Below, piece after piece: positions 1-8,468 of a stretch of 64,000 bases of DNA. The DNA is taken from the NCBI GenBank assembly GCA_963827705.1, contig CAWHBN010000017.1:164507-228506 (forward strand), in the 5' to 3' direction. This DNA is from JACDAN01 sp963827705 (GTDB lineage: Bacteria; Actinomycetota; Thermoleophilia; Gaiellales; Gaiellaceae). The notes below the pieces were generated by a model. That model was given only the letters and a program-made list of their open reading frames with translations, did no database searches and was not told where the DNA came from. How positions within the stretch are numbered: position 1 is the stretch's first letter; each line of letters begins with the position of its first letter. A program made the translations under genes and the position numbers.

Positions 1-513
1 TCTCGTTTCGCCGCCGGCGGCTCCGCCCGCGAGCGGGATGCGCCCGCCTGCGACTTCGTAGGCCCCGTCGACGATCTCAGCTTGGTCGCCCGACTCGGAG
101 TCGACGAAAAGCAGGAGCACGACATGACTTCCCTCGCGATCGACGTCAACCAGCGCTTCGGCCGCGGCAGTGCGCCCGGCGGCGCGCGGGTCGGCGGAAG
201 GGGCGGTGCCGATTCCGACCGGAACCGAGGCGTCGAACGCGACCGCAGAGCAGCCGCTCTCGATAGCACCGCCGGGCGTGATGACGCCCGTCCCGGTCAT
301 TCCGGCGACGCGTGCTTCTCCCGCGGCCGCGTGAGCCTGCATCGCCGTCTCCTGAGGATCGAGGTCGCCGGTCGGGAAGATCAGGACGAGACCGGGGTCG
401 CGCCCGAGAGCATCGAGCGCTTCCTCGACGGCGTCGAACGTCGCGCGGACTCCGGTAGCGGCGCCTGCGCCGGCGAGAAGGTCTTGCGTTCGGACGAGGC
501 CGGGCGTTGCCAC
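1..513 (-). CDS. FIST-domain sensory protein, N-terminal part (cut by window edge)
   Basis: The reverse strand is open from a GTG at 513 to the first base of the window, giving 171 residues without a stop. An AGGAAGG ribosome-binding site lies upstream of the GTG. The protein begins VATPGLVRTQDLLAGAG and continues with repeated GTGV- and AGGAAGG-type glycine-rich turns and hydrophobic strands (LVLIFPTGD, HVVLLLFVD). This is the pattern of the FIST N domain, a small-ligand sensing module found alone or in front of signalling domains. The C-terminus (FIST_C and any output domain) lies outside the window. It is transcribed divergently from the DUF5995 gene. The family assignment comes from the residue pattern only. 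Confidence 0.7.
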   Translation of the reverse strand, partial: MATPGLVRTQDLLAGAGAATGVRATFDAVEEALDALGRDPGLVLIFPTGDLDPQETAMQAHAAAGEARVAGMTGTGVITPGGAIESGCSAVAFDASVPVGIGTAPSADPRAAGRTAAAEALVDVDREGSHVVLLLFVDSESGDQAEIVDGAYEVAGGRIPLAGGAAGGETR

Positions 514-586
514 AGAAAACACCTTCCTCTCTCTACGGGCCCAGTGGAAAGTTTCTCCTTTCTCGCCGCCCCACAAACCACTGTTT

Positions 587-600
587 GTAACCCGGGTTAC
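587..600. promoter_or_regulatory. 14-bp perfect palindrome in a divergent promoter region
   Basis: GTAACCCGGGTTAC is a perfect palindrome in the 112-bp gap between two divergent genes (starts at 513 and 626). Its position suggests an operator for either or both genes. No regulator is encoded next to it, so the binding protein is unknown. Confidence 0.35.
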
Positions 601-625
601 GTTTTCTCGCTGATCGGGGACAGCG

Positions 626-1549
626 ATGTCAGGAATGCAGCTCAAATCAAGCCTGCGGCTTGCACTTCTCGCGCTCGTGCTCCTCGCGCTCGCGCAGCCG
701 ACCACGGCCGTCGCCGAGGATGCGCCGTTCGTCGGCTGGAGCTCGCTCTTGCCCGGGCTCTCTCTTCCTTACGACGTCGACAGCCCGAACGACTGCATCG
801 CCGGCCGGGTTCAGTGCGTCGACAAGGTCATCCGCCAGATGACCACGCGGTTCGAGCCGCTCGCATCATCGTGTGACCACGACGCGATCTTCGCCCTGAC
901 CTACCTGCGCGTGACCGAGGAGTACCGACGGACCATCGAAACGCCGTTCTTCGACAACACATCCTTCGTGAATCACGAGGACGTCCTCTTCGCGCGCTAC
1001 TACTTCGCCGCCCACGACGCCTGGGCGGCGGGAAGGACTGCGTCTGTCCCGCCTGCGTGGCGAGTCGCGTTCGACGCGGCACGAGATCGTGCCGTTTCCG
1101 CGAACGGCAATCTGCTCCTCGGCATCAACGCACACGTCCAGCGCGACCTCCCGTTCGTCCTTTACAGCGTCGGGCTCGTCACGCCGGACGGCACCAGCCG
1201 GAAGCCGGACCACGATCGGGTGAATCAGATCCTCAACCGCGTGACCGATGACGTCATTGCGGAGGTCGCCCGCCGCTTCGACCCGACCATCGACGACACC
1301 AATCTGCCGACGACCCTCGACGATCTCGTGCTCTTCCAGAGCATCGCGAGCTGGCGGGAGACCGCGTGGCGGCATGCAGAGCTCCTCGCCCAGGCGCGCA
1401 CCCCGGAAGCGCGCAACGCCGTCGCTCGCGAGATCGAGGACTACGCCGCATCGCAGGCGCGCGGGATCCGGACGGCCACGCAATACATGCCACTCATGGG
1501 CGGGCGCTCGGCGCGCGACGCCTACTGCGCGACCCACTGGGCAAGCTAG
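626..1549 (+). CDS. secreted DUF5995 family protein
   Basis: The 307-residue protein has a clear signal peptide: short basic start, hydrophobic core LALLALVLLALAQP and cleavage near AVAEDA. The mature part matches DUF5995: an early CIAGRVQCVDKVI segment, SSCDHDAIFALTYLRVT, a NHEDVLFARYYF stretch and the INAHVQRDLPF motif typical of the family. The function of DUF5995 is not known. The mostly alpha-helical, His/Asp-rich pattern is compatible with metal binding, but that is inference. The start at 626 has GGGGA five bases upstream; a second ATG at 635 is also possible. A strong hairpin follows the gene. Confidence 0.82.
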   Translation: MSGMQLKSSLRLALLALVLLALAQPTTAVAEDAPFVGWSSLLPGLSLPYDVDSPNDCIAGRVQCVDKVIRQMTTRFEPLASSCDHDAIFALTYLRVTEEYRRTIETPFFDNTSFVNHEDVLFARYYFAAHDAWAAGRTASVPPAWRVAFDAARDRAVSANGNLLLGINAHVQRDLPFVLYSVGLVTPDGTSRKPDHDRVNQILNRVTDDVIAEVARRFDPTIDDTNLPTTLDDLVLFQSIASWRETAWRHAELLAQARTPEARNAVAREIEDYAASQARGIRTATQYMPLMGGRSARDAYCATHWAS

Positions 1550-1601
1550 GCGCAGCCGCGCGCCTCAGCACGTAGCCGGGCCTTCCTGCTCGGAAGAGGC
1601 G

Positions 1602-1628
1602 ACCGCCCGAACTCATCGGTCGGGCGGT
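1602..1628 (+). terminator. hairpin after the DUF5995 gene
   Basis: ACCGCCCGA at 1602-1610 pairs perfectly with TCGGGCGGT at 1620-1628 around a 9-nt loop, 52 bases after the stop codon. There is only a weak T-rich tail, so this is a probable rather than a certain intrinsic terminator. Confidence 0.55.
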
Positions 1629-1726
1629 GTTGAGGCCGCTGGCATTCGTGTTTGCGACCAGGAGCCGGTGCGACCCGGCCCCGGCCCGGCGGGGCGGAGA
1701 TATTTCGTCAGCGAGACTTGAGCGAG

Positions 1727-2350
1727 ATGAGGCTTCCGACGAGTGCGCACACCTCTCGGCCGTGGCGAGTTCATGAGATCACCGAGGACTTCGAGGTGGA
1801 GGACGTGTGGGAGCTGCCGACGCCGGGCGGACCGGACGACCTCGCGCGGCTGGTGCAGTGGTTCACCAGCCGCGGAGATGACGACCTGCCGATCGTGCTC
1901 CGCGCGCTCTTCGCTCTCCGTTGGAAGCTCGGACGAGTGTTCAGGTGGGACAGACCCGGCTCAGGCGTCGGCGAACGCGTGCAATCGCTGCGTGCGCGGC
2001 TACCCGCGGACCTGCTCGAAGCGCCGCGTGGACCGGATGTGCGCACGGTTCCCGGGCGCGCGGACGCGGACGGGCCGGGGGTGTTCAGCTCGCTCTACCA
2101 GACGCACGACGAGTGGGCGGCCGAGCTGTCCAACAGGACCGTGCACGCGGTGATGCACATCGGCTGGATTCCGGATCGCTCCGGCAGTGGCTACCACGGA
2201 CAGATGGCCGTGCTGGTGAAGCCGAACGGGCGGTTCGGCAGGGCGTACATGGCGGCGATCAGGCCGTTCCGGCACGCGCTCGTGTACCCGTTGCTGCTGC
2301 GAGCGATCGGGCGCGGCTGGTCGACACGAGCCGGCGGACGGGCAGCTTAG
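1727..2350 (+). CDS. DUF2867 family protein
   Basis: About 207 residues starting MRLPTSAHTSRPWRVHEI. It contains DFEVEDVWELPTPGG near the start, a KLGRVFRWD segment, and a second half with NRTVHAVMHIGWI and a GQMAVLVKPNGRFG strand, all of which match DUF2867. In other bacteria DUF2867 occurs alone or behind NAD-binding SDR domains; its activity is unknown. An in-frame upstream start at 1652 exists, but the 25 extra residues are low-complexity and Pro/Arg-rich, so the ATG at 1727 is preferred. Its stop region overlaps the convergent beta-helix gene by 4 nt (2347-2350). Confidence 0.72.
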   Translation: MRLPTSAHTSRPWRVHEITEDFEVEDVWELPTPGGPDDLARLVQWFTSRGDDDLPIVLRALFALRWKLGRVFRWDRPGSGVGERVQSLRARLPADLLEAPRGPDVRTVPGRADADGPGVFSSLYQTHDEWAAELSNRTVHAVMHIGWIPDRSGSGYHGQMAVLVKPNGRFGRAYMAAIRPFRHALVYPLLLRAIGRGWSTRAGGRAA

Positions 2351-3636
2351 GCGCCAGGCGCGCCGTATTCGTACGCCCCGATGTCCGGAGCACCGCGGCG
2401 TCGATGTCCGGTCATGTCGTGGGTGGGGGCGAGTCTGGGGTTCGCCCTGCCGATCAGCCGCCGCGACCGCGAGGTCGGGCGGCCTCGCCGATCGAGGTGC
2501 GCGAAGCCGACCTGATCGGAGCGGGAGCACCTGTGGCCGCGGATGATCACGTTCGAGATCGATCCGCGCGCGCCGAAGCAGACGCGGCCCCACGTGCGCA
2601 GCAGGCCGATGACGTTGTTGACGATCAGGGGCCGCTCGCGCCGTGAATAGCCTCCGTACCGGTACGCGCGGCTGATTCGCAGCGAGCCTGCGTAGCCGTC
2701 GATTCGCTTGAACCCGGTCAGGATCGTGTTGTTGACGACCTCGACGAAGCGCGGCAGCCGATCCGAGCCCTTTGCGCCGACGATGAGCCCCATTCGCGCC
2801 CGATAGCCCGGGACGCGGGGGTCGGTCCCGACGAATACGTTGTTGGCGATCGAGACGTGGTCGATCGGCCCTGTAAGTGACAGCTGGGCGCCGCCGTACT
2901 TGTAGACGCCGAAGTGGTTGCGCTCCACGCGCAGCCAGCTGCCCTTGAACAGCTGGACGAGGTCCTGGTGGCCGCAGCGCACCCGGCCGAGGAGACGGAA
3001 ACGGCAAGGGAGAGCCCGCTCGAAGCGGTTCCGCCTGATCGTCAGGTGCGAGCCGAACCGCCCGTGGATGAAGTCACAGCCGTAGCAGTCATGGAACCAG
3101 TTGTCCTCAACGGTCACGTGCTGCGTGCGCCGGAAGAGCATGAGGCAGTTCGACCACTCGACTGAACGATCCCCGCAATGCGTGAACGTGCTGCGACGGA
3201 TCCTGACGTACCGCGACGCCCAGGCAGTCACCGATGCAGAGAGACGCGTTCCCCGCGCGCTGACGACGAGGTCGTTCAGGTCGATGTGCTTGGAGTGGTT
3301 GACCTCGATGACCGCGTGTTGCCTCCGCGGCGAGATCCTCACACCGGAAAGCGACACGAACTTGGTTCGGTCGAACACCAGCCGCTCGATCCGCACGCCC
3401 GGCTTCCCGATGATCCGCAGCCGGCGGTTGGAGCGCGGGGGCACGACGAGCGCGCGGTAGAACGCGGGGAGCAGCCGGATCGTTCCACCCGACCTCGCGA
3501 GCTTTGAGACCGCGGCCTTGAACTGCTTGTCGTTCCGCACGCGGATCGTCTTGCTCGGCGCGGGCTCGGCCGCCGACGCTGCCGCCAGCATCACGACGGC
3601 GAGCAAGGCGGACGCCAGTGGCCGAGCCGCGCTCAT
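2347..3636 (-). CDS. secreted right-handed parallel beta-helix protein
   Basis: 429 residues: an N-terminal signal peptide (LASALLAVVMLAAASAAEP) followed by many short repeats of the type VIEVNHSKHIDLNDLVV, VTVEDNWFHDCYG and LTIRRNRFERA. The regularly spaced Asn and hydrophobic residues are typical of the pectate-lyase/parallel beta-helix fold. The C-terminus ends DIGAYEYGAPGA, the short motif that often closes such proteins. They usually bind or cleave polysaccharides at the cell surface, but no catalytic residues could be assigned here. The start overlaps the stop of the AI-2E transporter gene (ATGA at 3633-3636), so the two are probably co-translated. Confidence 0.75.
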   Translation of the reverse strand: MSAARPLASALLAVVMLAAASAAEPAPSKTIRVRNDKQFKAAVSKLARSGGTIRLLPAFYRALVVPPRSNRRLRIIGKPGVRIERLVFDRTKFVSLSGVRISPRRQHAVIEVNHSKHIDLNDLVVSARGTRLSASVTAWASRYVRIRRSTFTHCGDRSVEWSNCLMLFRRTQHVTVEDNWFHDCYGCDFIHGRFGSHLTIRRNRFERALPCRFRLLGRVRCGHQDLVQLFKGSWLRVERNHFGVYKYGGAQLSLTGPIDHVSIANNVFVGTDPRVPGYRARMGLIVGAKGSDRLPRFVEVVNNTILTGFKRIDGYAGSLRISRAYRYGGYSRRERPLIVNNVIGLLRTWGRVCFGARGSISNVIIRGHRCSRSDQVGFAHLDRRGRPTSRSRRLIGRANPRLAPTHDMTGHRRRGAPDIGAYEYGAPGA

Positions 3637-4706
3637 CCGACGCCGCTGGTTGGCGCGCGCAGGGAGCCGACAACGGCGAAGACCACGGCCGTGACCGGCA
3701 CGGCCAGGTAGGCGCCGGCGATGCCGAAGAGCGAGGCGCCGGCGGCGACCGCGAGCAGGATCACTGCGGGGTGCAGGTCGACGGTGCGGCTTTGGATGAT
3801 CGGCTGCAGGAAGTTGCCTTCGATGATCTGGACGGCGACGACGAGGGCGAGGGTCGCGAGCCCGAGCTCCCAGCCGCCGTCTGCGAAGGCAACGAGAGCG
3901 GCGACCAGCCCGGAGACGAACGCGCCGACGAAGGGGACGAATGCGCCCATGAAGACGAGCACGGCCAGCGCGAACGCGAGCGGCACTCCCAGGATCCAGA
4001 GCCCGAGCCCGATCAGCGAGGCATCGATGGCGGCGATGAGCGCCGTTCCACGAACGAAGCCGCCGAGCACGTCCCATGCCCGCCGCCCTGCCCGGTCGAT
4101 CGCCGGGCGTGTCTCCGGCGAGAGCAACGTCAGGATCCACGCCCACATCCGCGCGCCGTCGCGCAGCACGAAGTAGAGGATCGCAATCGCGAGCACCAGG
4201 CCCGTGATCAGGCCGATACCCGCTTGGACGCCCGAAGCCGCATAGCCCGACGCCTCCTGCCACGAATCGCCCAAAGACGACCGCAGATCTTCGGTCCTGT
4301 CGAAGGACAGGTTGAAGGGCTCGGCTTCGAGTCGAGTCGTGATCTCGTCCACGGCCTGGGAGACCGAGTCCCTGAGCTCCTCCCACTGCCCGACAACCGA
4401 CGTCGTCACGATCGCGATCAACCCGGCGACAAACGCGAGCCCGACCAACAGTGCAATCGCGGCGGCCGGGCGCTCGAGCCGCAGACTCCGCAGTCGCTCC
4501 GCGATCGGTGTGAGGGCCGGCGCGACCGTGAGCGCCACCATGATCGGGAGGACGATCACCTGGAGGTACCAGAGCAGCGCGATCAAGCCGAATAGCGCGG
4601 CCCCCACAGCGAGCAGCCGCCATGACCAGTCCGCGGCTTTCGCGAGGTTCGGAGGCACGGGGGGCACGTTCACCGGCCGATCATGCCGCCGCAGCGACTC
4701 GCTCAC
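3633..4706 (-). CDS. AI-2E family transporter (PerM/TqsA type)
   Basis: 357 residues with about eight membrane segments. The pattern is that of the AI-2E exporter family: two N-terminal helices (LLAVGAALFGLIALLWYL, VLPIMVALTVAPAL), a third helix, a soluble region around 105-160, then LYFVLRDGARMWAWI and the conserved MGAFVPFVGAFVSGLVAAL and NFLQPIIQSRTVDLHP motifs. Members export small signals or, in some lineages, sodium. The substrate here cannot be deduced. It is the first gene of a two-gene unit with the beta-helix protein. Confidence 0.87.
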   Translation of the reverse strand: MSESLRRHDRPVNVPPVPPNLAKAADWSWRLLAVGAALFGLIALLWYLQVIVLPIMVALTVAPALTPIAERLRSLRLERPAAAIALLVGLAFVAGLIAIVTTSVVGQWEELRDSVSQAVDEITTRLEAEPFNLSFDRTEDLRSSLGDSWQEASGYAASGVQAGIGLITGLVLAIAILYFVLRDGARMWAWILTLLSPETRPAIDRAGRRAWDVLGGFVRGTALIAAIDASLIGLGLWILGVPLAFALAVLVFMGAFVPFVGAFVSGLVAALVAFADGGWELGLATLALVVAVQIIEGNFLQPIIQSRTVDLHPAVILLAVAAGASLFGIAGAYLAVPVTAVVFAVVGSLRAPTSGVG

Positions 4707-4782
4707 CGGTCGAGGCGACCGGGCAGCGCCGCTTTCCCGCTGAATTCGAGCGGCCTACGTCTTGTTCAGCGCACGTACGTGG

Positions 4783-5520
4783 TTAGTCCGGGTACTCGTC
4801 CTTGCGCCAGGCGCGGGGCTCCTCGGGTTCAGGCTTCGGCGTTCGCTGGATCAGGAACGAGCTGTACGGGGCGACGAACGGATCGGGCGCCGACACGGTG
4901 TAGGTGTGGTACACGGTTCCGTTGTCGCGCGCGAAGGCGATGAAGCTCGGATTCTCGCGCATGCCGTCCTCGAGCTTTGCTCCGACCTGCCTCCCCCAGT
5001 CTTCGAGCCACTCGGGGGGGTTTTCGAGCGTTTCCTTGACCTCGGGGATCTCCTGCGCCTGCTCGGGCGTGAGGGCAAGCCCGAAGTCGAAGGGGAAATC
5101 CGTCCCGTTGGTCGAGACGTAGGGAAACTCCCAGCCCATCCGCTCCTTGTAGGCGATGAGCCGGTCGATCGGTGCACGCGAGAAGCAGATCACTGTCACG
5201 TCGCGGTGGTTCAGATGCACGAGCGTGGCGCCGAGCTCATCCCCGACCATCGAGCAGCCCGGACAGGCGCCGAGCTCGTAATCGGGGCCGAACATGATGT
5301 TGTAGGCGAGAAGCTGCGAGCGCCCGTCGAAGAGCTCGGCGAGCGTCTTCTTCCCTTCCTCGGTGTCGAACTCGTACTCCTTCTCCACGGGAACCCAGGG
5401 AAGCTGACGTCGCTGCTCGGTCACCTTCTGGTCGAGCTCGGCCTGCTCGCCCTCGAGCTTCGCAAGCTCGTCGCGAGCCGCCTGCCATTCCTCGCGGGTT
5501 CCGATCTTTTGCTCGGGCAT
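4783..5520 (-). CDS. DUF899 family thioredoxin-like protein
   Basis: About 245 residues. The hallmark of DUF899 is present: ELGACPGCSMVGDELG, a thioredoxin-like CxxC loop, after LPWVPVEKEYEF and a QLLAYNIMFGPDYE strand. The C-terminal half has the family's GTVYHTYTVSAPDPF pattern. The proteins look like peroxiredoxin or thioredoxin relatives, but the reaction is unknown. The ATG at 5520 is chosen because AAGGAGG lies 8 nt upstream; an ATG-less extension ten codons longer would place that ribosome-binding site inside the gene. Confidence 0.82.
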   Translation of the reverse strand: MPEQKIGTREEWQAARDELAKLEGEQAELDQKVTEQRRQLPWVPVEKEYEFDTEEGKKTLAELFDGRSQLLAYNIMFGPDYELGACPGCSMVGDELGATLVHLNHRDVTVICFSRAPIDRLIAYKERMGWEFPYVSTNGTDFPFDFGLALTPEQAQEIPEVKETLENPPEWLEDWGRQVGAKLEDGMRENPSFIAFARDNGTVYHTYTVSAPDPFVAPYSSFLIQRTPKPEPEEPRAWRKDEYPD

Positions 5521-5653
5521 CGTGGCGCCTCCTTCTGGCCGTTTCGTCACGTCAGCGTAGGCGGCTCCTGGATTCCTCGGCGACCGCCTATCGCGATCGG
5601 TAGTTATGACTGTCGCGTCGCACCGAACTCATCGGGCGCGCAACTGACGACCC

Positions 5654-6082
5654 CTATGACTCGGTCGCCGTGCCGCGTCCCTCGGCAACGCGGACACGCT
5701 CGGCGAGCGCCTCGAGCAGCGCCCACGCCATCTCGGGATGGCTCTCGACGAGCGGACGAAAGCTCCACACAGGCAGCTGGAAGCCGTGCACCTGCGTTTC
5801 CGCCTTCACTGTCGCGCTGCGCGCGGACTTGTCGATCAGCGCCATCTCGCCGAAGGCGTCGCCGGGGCCGAGCCGGCCGACCGTCTGGCCGTGGACGATC
5901 ACGGCCACCTCACCCGCCTCGATGACGATGAACGTCTTCCCGGCCTCGCCCTCCTCGGCAATCAAGTCGCCGGGAGCGTACGTCCGCTCCATGAACTCGC
6001 CCGCGAGGCGCCCCAGAAAACGGTCGTCCGCCTTGGCAAAGAGCGGCACTCCGCGCAGCAGGTCGAGACTCGGGTCGGGCAC
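5654..6082 (-). CDS. stand-alone cyclic nucleotide-binding domain protein
   Basis: 142 residues, essentially one cNMP-binding beta-barrel. It starts LLRGVPLFAKADDRFLGRLA, continues YAPGDLIAEEGEAGKTFIV, and carries the phosphate-binding cassette GDAFGEMALIDKSARSATV with the conserved Glu and Arg that grip the cyclic nucleotide. No HTH follows, so it is not a CRP regulator; it may be a sensor that works with a partner. A very similar domain is fused to the MFS transporter at 61.8 kb. Confidence 0.8.
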   Translation of the reverse strand: MPDPSLDLLRGVPLFAKADDRFLGRLAGEFMERTYAPGDLIAEEGEAGKTFIVIEAGEVAVIVHGQTVGRLGPGDAFGEMALIDKSARSATVKAETQVHGFQLPVWSFRPLVESHPEMAWALLEALAERVRVAEGRGTATES

Positions 6083-6163
6083 GCAGCGATCCTATCCAGT
6101 TACCTCGGCGCAAAGCGCGGGTCGAGAGTGCGATTCGAGCGCGATGTGCGATAGTCCCGCGCC

Positions 6164-6451
6164 ATGTGCTGTCTGGTCCTGACGGCGGGGTTCCTCGGTC
6201 CGCGCGTTGCGCTCCTCGTCTGGTGGATCTTCGGTGAGCGCGTCGACCTCGCATTCGACTCGTGGGTCTGGCCGCTCCTCGGCCTGATCGCCCTCCCCTG
6301 GACGACACTCGCGTACGTGCTCGTCTGGTCGCCCATCGTCGGCGTCGACGGCGCTGAGTGGATCGTCGTGGGGCTCGGTTTCCTGGGCGATGTGCTGACG
6401 TACTCGAGCCGGGCGGCGACGTCCCGATACCAGTCGTCGCGCGCCTACTAG
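6164..6451 (+). CDS. small membrane protein, unknown function
   Basis: 95 residues with three hydrophobic segments (CCLVLTAGFLGPRVALLVWW, WPLLGLIALPWTTLAYVLVW, WIVVGLGFLGDVLTY). The pattern GPRVALLVWWIF...WPLLGLIALPWTTLAYVLVW is seen in short conserved membrane proteins of actinobacteria. No function is known, and none is suggested by the neighbours. Confidence 0.65.
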   Translation: MCCLVLTAGFLGPRVALLVWWIFGERVDLAFDSWVWPLLGLIALPWTTLAYVLVWSPIVGVDGAEWIVVGLGFLGDVLTYSSRAATSRYQSSRAY

Positions 6452-6465
6452 AGATTCGCTCACAC

Positions 6466-6543
6466 TCAGGCGTTGAAATCCCGGGCCACGATGTAGAGAG
6501 CCTTCTTCGTGGGCCGCCTCGGCTTGGACGGGGCTTCGGTCAC
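6466..6543 (-). CDS. possible 25-residue micro-ORF
   Basis: In the 119-bp gap between two forward genes the reverse strand has a GTG-initiated reading frame, MTEAPSKPRRPTKKALYIVA then RDFNA and a stop. A basic linker followed by a short hydrophobic strand looks more protein-like than random high-GC sequence. There is no Shine-Dalgarno sequence, so translation would have to be leaderless. Evidence is composition only. Confidence 0.3.
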   Translation of the reverse strand: MTEAPSKPRRPTKKALYIVARDFNA

Positions 6544-6570
6544 GTTCGGCTAGCCGTAGAGTGGGCGGCG

Positions 6571-6906
6571 ATGGAGACCGAAAGAGCACGCGAGCTTCTC
6601 CGCCGCGAGCGCGAGCGGCTCGAGAAGGCGCTTGCCGGCGAGACCCATGCGCCCGCCACCGACCTGGCCACGCGGGACCAGCACCTGGGCGACCAGGGGA
6701 GCGAGCTCCAGGAAGACGAGCTCGCCGCCGGCCTCCGAGAGCAGCTCGCGAATGAGCTCGCCGACGTCGAGCGAGCCGAGGAACGCCTGGCGCGGGGAAC
6801 GTACGGGCTGTCGATCGAAAGCGGTGAGCCGATCGACGACGATCGACTCGAAGCGCACCCGACCGCCGAACGCACCACCGAAGAGCAGGCCCGACTCGAG
6901 CGCTAG
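6571..6906 (+). CDS. TraR/DksA-like protein without zinc-finger cysteines
   Basis: 111 residues. The N-terminal two thirds form a charged coiled coil (ERARELLRRERERLEKALAG ... LANELADVERAEERL). The end, RGTYGLSIESGEPIDDDRLE then AHPTAERTTEEQ, aligns with the C4 zinc finger of DksA/TraR, where one expects YGxCxxCGxxI and CxxC. All four cysteines are replaced, and the protein has no Cys at all. DksA family proteins bind in the RNA polymerase secondary channel and alter promoter response to ppGpp; cysteine-free versions exist in other phyla. The coiled-coil tip residues needed for activity cannot be judged here. Confidence 0.72.
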   Translation: METERARELLRRERERLEKALAGETHAPATDLATRDQHLGDQGSELQEDELAAGLREQLANELADVERAEERLARGTYGLSIESGEPIDDDRLEAHPTAERTTEEQARLER

Positions 6907-6917
6907 CCTCGACGCAC

Positions 6918-7787
6918 TTGGCCATCGAATACGAGATAACCACCCGCGACCGCTCCGGCGGTAAGCGCGTCCACCGCTACACCAGCGAGGACGCGCTGGC
7001 GCCCGGCGCCATCGTTGAGATCGGCGGGCGGAGCTGGCTCGTGGATCGCATGGAGGGTAGGAGCATCGAGGCGTGGCCGGCCCGCTACCGCCTGACCCTT
7101 CGCCATCCGGACGGGTCGGAGGAGCACGGTGCCTTTCGCCGCTTTCGAGCCGACGCGCCGCTCCGCGGCCACCAGCTGACGACGCTCGAGGACGGGGCGC
7201 CGATCAGCTGGGTCGTGGACGAGCAACGGCTCGCTCGCGACGAGCTGGATGCACCGTTTCTCGAACTGGTGGCCGTACGCGACTACGTCGAGGCGGAGTC
7301 ACTCCCCGACCACCAGCTCGAGCATGCCCTCGAGCGGGACGCAGACACCGACGAAGTCGCGGCGGCTCTCGAACGCGCCAGGGGCGCAGGGCTCTCCGCA
7401 GAGCTGGTCGCGCTCGAACCCGGCCAGGCACCGGACTGGGACGAAGCGAGCCGATACCTCGACGCGCTGATCCTGGAGGAGATCGAGGACGACCTCCTCG
7501 AGGCCGCCGGCGTCCACCCGGCGCGCGACCGGCGGGACACGTGGCTCGACACCATCAAGGAGCGGCTCCGCAACGATCTCGAGAGCTTCCGAGCAGACAT
7601 CGAGCAGAACCACGACGAGCTCGAGGAGTGGGACTTCCGCGGGGGCAGGGTCTTTGCAGCGATCGGAGCCGCGGACGACGAGGCGAACCCGCTCAGCCCG
7701 TACGGCTGGATGACTCGCCTCTTCGATGCGGGTGTGTTGACAGCAGCGGGCTTCCAGCGCGTCCGCAAGGCCGAGCTCGCTCCGTGA
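6918..7787 (+). CDS. conserved hypothetical acidic protein
   Basis: 289 residues, not recognised. It begins with a beta-rich half (YEITTRDRSGGKRVHRYTSE, IVEIGGRSWLVDRM, YRLTLRHPDG) and ends in an acidic helical half (LILEEIEDDLLEAAG, WLDTIKERLRNDLESF). The predicted start is a TTG 11 nt after the DksA-like gene, with no clear ribosome-binding site, so it may be translated by coupling to that gene. No signal peptide or membrane segment is visible, which suggests a cytoplasmic protein. Confidence 0.6.
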   Translation: MAIEYEITTRDRSGGKRVHRYTSEDALAPGAIVEIGGRSWLVDRMEGRSIEAWPARYRLTLRHPDGSEEHGAFRRFRADAPLRGHQLTTLEDGAPISWVVDEQRLARDELDAPFLELVAVRDYVEAESLPDHQLEHALERDADTDEVAAALERARGAGLSAELVALEPGQAPDWDEASRYLDALILEEIEDDLLEAAGVHPARDRRDTWLDTIKERLRNDLESFRADIEQNHDELEEWDFRGGRVFAAIGAADDEANPLSPYGWMTRLFDAGVLTAAGFQRVRKAELAP

Positions 7788-7796
7788 TCGGCTGGC

Positions 7797-8468
7797 CTAG
7801 CCTGCGGAGATCGGCTTCGTGGCTTGCTCGAGCGCGCCCAGCAGCGTCTCGAGATCGTACGAGCCGTCGTATCTCGCGCCGTTGACGTAGAACGTCGGCG
7901 TGCCGTTCACGCCGCTCCGAACGCCGCTCATGAAGTCTTCCCGCACGCGCTCGGCGTGGACATGGTTGGCCAGCTCCTGATCGAACACCTGAACATCGAG
8001 CCCGAGCTGTTCCGCATAGGAATGCAGATCCGGATCAGTTAGCCGGCTCTGGTTCTCGTAGAGCGTGTCGTGCATCTCCCAGAACGGGCCCTGGGCCGCT
8101 GCGGCCTCCGCGGCCTCGGCAGCCTGTTCGGCGTGCGGGTGCGACGTCGAGATCGGGAAGTTGCGGAACACGAACCGCAGCCTCTCCCCCATCCGCGCCT
8201 GCACCTCTTTGAGGATCGGATACGCCGCGCCGCAATAGGGACACTCGTAGTCGCCGTACTCCACGAGTGTGACGGGCGCACTCGGCGGCCCTTGGATGTG
8301 GTCGCGCCCCTCGTCCACGGGCAGGGTGAGCGCCGCGATCCACTGGGTCTGGCTCACGAGTCGCCTTCGTCTGAGGCTCTCCAGCGCGCGAAGGATTCCA
8401 TCCGCGCCCGGGTTCACGCCGACAGGCGAGATGAAGCTCCACCGCACGATGCCGTCGGCGTCGATCAC
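7797..8468 (-). CDS. DsbA-like thioredoxin domain (3' part of a frameshifted peroxiredoxin-DsbA gene)
   Basis: 223 residues in this frame. The first 25 (IDADGIVRWSFISPVGVNPG) are the C-terminal end of a peroxiredoxin, not the start of a separate protein. The rest is a DsbA/thioredoxin_4 domain with the redox pair in YGDYECPYCGAAYP, the helical insert (EQAAEAAEAAAAQGPFWEMH) and the cis-proline loop GVNGTPTFYVNG. Such domains oxidise or reduce disulfides. The apparent GTG start overlaps the stop of the upstream fragment by 4 nt, but the protein evidence says both belong to one ~345-residue fusion broken near 8475-8515. Confidence 0.72.
   Translation of the reverse strand: MIDADGIVRWSFISPVGVNPGADGILRALESLRRRRLVSQTQWIAALTLPVDEGRDHIQGPPSAPVTLVEYGDYECPYCGAAYPILKEVQARMGERLRFVFRNFPISTSHPHAEQAAEAAEAAAAQGPFWEMHDTLYENQSRLTDPDLHSYAEQLGLDVQVFDQELANHVHAERVREDFMSGVRSGVNGTPTFYVNGARYDGSYDLETLLGALEQATKPISAG

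Noticed and set aside
82..876. 264-codon forward frame at the window start
   Set aside because: It overlaps the better-supported FIST frame on the reverse strand and the DUF5995 signal-peptide region.
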